A DNA stretch of 8,054 nt from CANHEE01 sp043777755 (lineage in GTDB: Bacteria > Bacteroidota > Bacteroidia > Chitinophagales > Saprospiraceae). Every line of letters starts with the position of its first letter. Position 1 is the stretch's first letter. Location of the stretch: positions 1-8,054 of the forward strand of contig JAYWHK010000223.1 in NCBI GenBank assembly GCA_043777755.1, given 5' to 3'. The translations under genes and the position numbers were made by a program. The notes beneath the pieces are model-generated. The model saw nothing but the letters and a program-made list of their open reading frames with translations, had not been told where the DNA came from and ran no database searches. Shown here in pieces: positions 5,466 to 8,054 of this stretch.

Positions 5466-7070
5466 TTTTTTCACTTTTTTCAAAGTCAAAAGATTCATCG
5501 GATTTGGTTTTAGATTAGAGATGTTTTTTGGCGTAAAAGAAGCCACTTCATCATAAAAAAGAAAAACCACGGGAGCTTCTTCTAATAAAATAGCATCCAT
5601 TTTATGGTACAAATCATAGCGTTTAACATCGTCATTTTCACCTAAAGCGGACTCATACAAACGGTCAAATTCAGCATTGAAAAATCGAGTGTAATTAGGC
5701 GGTGCTGGATTTTTTGAATAAAAAACACCAAAAAAACTTTCCGCATCAGGATAATCTGCAATCCAAGATGCTCTGAAAAAAGATACTTGCCCTTTCGTCA
5801 TCATTTCACGCAAGGTTGCCGCTTCCAAAATATCCACATTGACTTTTATGCCAATTTTTGACCATTCATTTGCCAAAAAAGTACAAACATCTGCATAATC
5901 ATTGCTGGTATTTAAGCTAATTTCGGGCAAATTTTTTCCATTCGGAAAACCAGCTTCTTCTAATAAAAGTCTTGCTTTGTCTGGATTATACACATAACCT
6001 TTGGTTGCTGTGGCATCAAAAGAAGGCAATCCGATGGGCGTAAAACCAGCTGTAGCTGGTTTACCAACAGCATTTCGCAAGGCTTTTAGCATTTTTTTTC
6101 TATCAATGGCATAATTTAAGGCTTGGCGTACTTTTTTATTTTGTAAAGCAGCATTGTTTTGCTGCATATTGATGCCAATATATTCCGTGTTTAAGTAAGG
6201 AGCTTTGATAAAATTCAAACGCTCGGCTTGGGCGGGAATCAGTTCGCCACGAGGTGTCACCAACTCATTGACATACGAACTTTCTAAGCCAAAAAGGAAG
6301 TCTAATTTATTGCTAATCAGTTCTAAAAAAGCTGTTTTTCGTTCCGTAATACAAGTAACTTTTACAGCATCTAAATAAGGAAGTGCTGCATCATTTTCAT
6401 CTATTTCCCAATAATTTTCATTTTTTGCTAAAAAAACACCTTGACCTTCCAACCATTTTTTGAAAATAAAAGGCCCTGTGCCAACAGGATGCGAGCGAAA
6501 ATCTTTTCCGTATTTTTCAATCGCTTCTTTAGGCAAAACCGAACAATATTGCATGGTCAAAATACCCAACATTGGGCGAAATGGCTTGCTCAAATGCAAG
6601 ACAAACGTGGAATCATTTGGAGCTTCAAAGGCTTGGTTTTCGCTGACTTTATCTTTAAAAACCCAACTCCCTGGCGAAGCTACGTTTTTATCCAAAATAC
6701 GCTCAAGACTGTATTTTACATCAGAAGCCACTAATTTACGCCCTTTTTTTTCTTCAAAACAATCATCATTATGAAAAAAAACATCATTTCGGAGTTGAAA
6801 AGTATAGGTCAATCCGTCGGAAGAAATATCATAATGCTTTGCAATACAAGGTTTTACGTTCAAGCTATCGTCCAATTGCACCAAACTATTGAACACCTGA
6901 TTCACCACCCAAATATTGGATTGCGAACGGCAAAACGCAGGGTCAAGCGAAGTGATTGCATTGTGCTGATTGAAACGAAAAACATTGTTTGGAGTATTTT
7001 TTTCATCATTTTTACAAGAAAAAAAGAAAAAAAGACAAAGAAAAAAAAGAGTGTAAATTAATGGTTTCAT
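5457..7070 (-). CDS. ABC transporter substrate-binding lipoprotein, peptide/nickel family 5
   Basis: This 537-residue protein belongs to the SBP_bac_5 (OppA/DppA) class that captures peptides or similar ligands for an ABC importer. After a hydrophobic signal with Cys19 as lipid anchor (FFSC) come the class features: ITSLDP (39-44), ISSDGLTYTFQLRNDVFFH (82-100), VKYSLERI (118-125), HPVGTGPFIFKKW (194-206) with NENYWE (217-222), VRQALNYAIDRKKML (314-328), LANEWSKIGIKVNVDI (399-414), WIADYPDAESFF (436-447) and FNAEFDRLYESA (464-475). Length is full. Lys20 and the acidic Asp22-Glu23 next to Cys19 resemble the Bacteroidota signal for surface export of lipoproteins. No permease or ATPase gene is in the window. 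It starts 3 bp after the DUF2911 stop and runs tail to tail into crcB. The signal-peptide codons contain an eight-base T tract. The ligand cannot be told from sequence. Confidence 0.92.
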   Translation of the reverse strand: MKPLIYTLFFLCLFFFFSCKNDEKNTPNNVFRFNQHNAITSLDPAFCRSQSNIWVVNQVFNSLVQLDDSLNVKPCIAKHYDISSDGLTYTFQLRNDVFFHNDDCFEEKKGRKLVASDVKYSLERILDKNVASPGSWVFKDKVSENQAFEAPNDSTFVLHLSKPFRPMLGILTMQYCSVLPKEAIEKYGKDFRSHPVGTGPFIFKKWLEGQGVFLAKNENYWEIDENDAALPYLDAVKVTCITERKTAFLELISNKLDFLFGLESSYVNELVTPRGELIPAQAERLNFIKAPYLNTEYIGINMQQNNAALQNKKVRQALNYAIDRKKMLKALRNAVGKPATAGFTPIGLPSFDATATKGYVYNPDKARLLLEEAGFPNGKNLPEISLNTSNDYADVCTFLANEWSKIGIKVNVDILEAATLREMMTKGQVSFFRASWIADYPDAESFFGVFYSKNPAPPNYTRFFNAEFDRLYESALGENDDVKRYDLYHKMDAILLEEAPVVFLFYDEVASFTPKNISNLKPNPMNLLTLKKVKKLR

Positions 7071-7073
7071 ATT

Positions 7074-7919
7074 TTACTTTTTCAATTCTGCCAACAAGTC
7101 ATTGCTGATTTTGATGTAAGCATCATCGTTGTCTTCTGTTGCCAATTTGTTGCAATCCATCGCTGCGGCAAGCGCAGTTTTTTTGTCATTCAACTTTGTT
7201 GCAATTTTTGACTTTGTAGCATACATCCAGTAACCTTTTGGATTAGAAGCGATGGCTTTATTCACCCATTCCATTGCCAAATTCATGTCTTTGTTGTTCT
7301 CATAATAGTAAGTCGCTGCTGAATAAAACGGACGATTGTCATTGATAATCACCTTATCAATGTTTTTCATAATCGTAGCATCAATTTCAGTAGTGATACC
7401 AATAGCAACTTTTGTGTTTTCCCAAGCCAATTCAAGCGTTGTACTTGTTGGTTTGAAACCGTTGAAATTCATGGTAAAACTCTCTACTTTTTCGCTTAAT
7501 TTGCTTGGTTTTACTTTGAAACGCAGTACTTCGTTTTCAGTTTTGTAGTTATCAACGTTACCGCCCATGGTCAAATCTTTGTACAACATGATCTCCCAAG
7601 ATTCTTTTCCAGGAACAGAATAAATCGCATACGTACCAGCTTTGACACCGCTACCTTCAACTTTTACATCACTACCAAAAGTAATTTTTGTACTACCATT
7701 TGCGCCAGTACGCCAGATTTTGTCGTAACTAACAACATTTCCGAATACAGCTCTGCCATTTGCGCTCGGACGAGAATATTCCAAGCTCATGTCAGATGTA
7801 CCAAAACCTTGTTTTAAAGTTTGTGTTGGGCTTGCCGCAGGAACGTTCAACGATTGTGCAAACATAGAAAATGTCATGCACGATACCGCCACGACCAATA
7901 AAAATTTAATTGACTTCAT
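7074..7919 (-). CDS. DUF2911 exported protein with TPR-like C-terminus
   Basis: A 281-residue exported protein with a classic signal peptide (Lys2, Lys5, hydrophobic core 6-19) and cleavage after FA (A21, before Q22). The beta-rich DUF2911 domain spans about 35-175, with LEYSRPSANGRAVFG (46-60), YDKIWRTGANGSTKITF (65-81), AGTYAIYSVPG (94-104) and the closing LELAWENTKVAI (162-173). Residues about 195-280 form helices that look like TPR units (YSAATYYYENNKDMNLAMEW, then WVNKAIASNP). The family is common in Bacteroidota and has no established function; the location is periplasmic or outer. A lipobox-like VSC at 12-14 is unlikely because the hydrophobic core continues past it. It heads the unit with the substrate-binding lipoprotein, 3 bp before that ATG, behind a TAACTTTG promoter element. 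Confidence 0.9.
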   Translation of the reverse strand: MKSIKFLLVVAVSCMTFSMFAQSLNVPAASPTQTLKQGFGTSDMSLEYSRPSANGRAVFGNVVSYDKIWRTGANGSTKITFGSDVKVEGSGVKAGTYAIYSVPGKESWEIMLYKDLTMGGNVDNYKTENEVLRFKVKPSKLSEKVESFTMNFNGFKPTSTTLELAWENTKVAIGITTEIDATIMKNIDKVIINDNRPFYSAATYYYENNKDMNLAMEWVNKAIASNPKGYWMYATKSKIATKLNDKKTALAAAMDCNKLATEDNDDAYIKISNDLLAELKK

Positions 7920-7949
7920 TTGTTAGAAATTTTATGATTTTAAAAAATA

Positions 7950-7957
7950 CAAAGTTA
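7950..7957 (-). promoter_or_regulatory. -7 promoter element of the DUF2911 operon
   Basis: TAACTTTG on the minus strand is a perfect TAnnTTTG element, 30 bases before the ATG at 7919, implying a leader of about 25 bases. The shared 12-mer with the lptE-operon promoter supports it. No TTG is seen near the expected -33 position (about 7976-7981), which falls in a degenerate repeat unit. Confidence 0.6.
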
Positions 7958-7966
7958 CAAATAATT

Positions 7967-8054
7967 TTTAATAGCGTTACTATTTCCATAGTGTTGGTAT
8001 TTTTGCAGCGTTGGTCTTTCCGTAGCGTTGGCATTAATGCCAACGCTACGGAAA
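7967..8054. repeat. Degenerate 18-bp tandem array ending in a 38-bp perfect palindrome
   Basis: Units on the plus strand (inverted relative to the left array) lie at about 7967-7983 (weak), 7983-8000, 8001-8016 and 8017-8034 (TTTCCGTAGCGTTGGCAT); an opposed copy fills 8037-8054. Bases 8017-8035 are the exact reverse complement of 8036-8054, centred on ATTAAT. Similarity falls with distance from the palindrome. The last 19 bases equal 42-60 at the left end. The window cuts the element, so its true length is unknown. Confidence 0.85.

Overview
The window is AT-rich bacterial chromosomal DNA, and several signals point to a Bacteroidota (Bacteroidetes) genome. Three promoter candidates carry the phylum's -7 element TAnnTTTG. 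Start codons mostly lack a Shine-Dalgarno sequence and are preceded by A-rich stretches. The gene families (DUF2911, the lptE / helical-repeat protein / secG order, the delta-prime subunit with a long insert) are also typical of that phylum. I cannot place it at genus level.

Layout from left to right. Positions 1-80 hold an 18-bp repeat in tandem and inverted copies, including a perfect 46-bp palindrome. A minus-strand gene for a GIY-YIG-like (T5orf172/MUG113 type) protein with a hydrophobic tail ends directly beside it (84-461). Two hairpins (525-576, 600-622) separate it from a minus-strand operon read from 3075 down to 641: a secreted protein of unknown function, the LPS-assembly lipoprotein LptE, a protein with a low-complexity middle and a TPR-like end, and the translocase subunit SecG. 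All four concern, or plausibly concern, the cell envelope. A divergent promoter region (3076-3268) separates this from a plus-strand operon (3269-5465) encoding DNA polymerase III delta-prime (holB), an acyl-ACP thioesterase and a CrcB/FluC fluoride channel, with gaps of 2 bp and a 4-bp overlap. Running towards it on the minus strand is a two-gene unit (7919 to 5457): a DUF2911 secreted protein followed 3 bp later by a lipoprotein of the peptide/nickel (family 5) ABC substrate-binding class. This last gene overlaps the end of crcB by 9 bp, tail to tail. The window ends (about 7967-8054) in a second array of the same 18-bp repeat, with a 38-bp perfect palindrome.

The genes are mostly housekeeping or envelope functions, and I see no convincing new multi-gene system. 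The points most worth a second look are the inverted/tandem repeat family at both ends, whose palindromic centres differ in sequence but stay self-complementary; a 7-bp tandem repeat inside the signal-peptide codons of lptE, which could shift frame if a unit were gained or lost; the membrane-tailed GIY-YIG protein whose stop codon lies in a degenerate repeat copy; and a holB promoter so close to the start codon that the transcript should be nearly leaderless. The window may be a contig that broke in these repeats at both ends.
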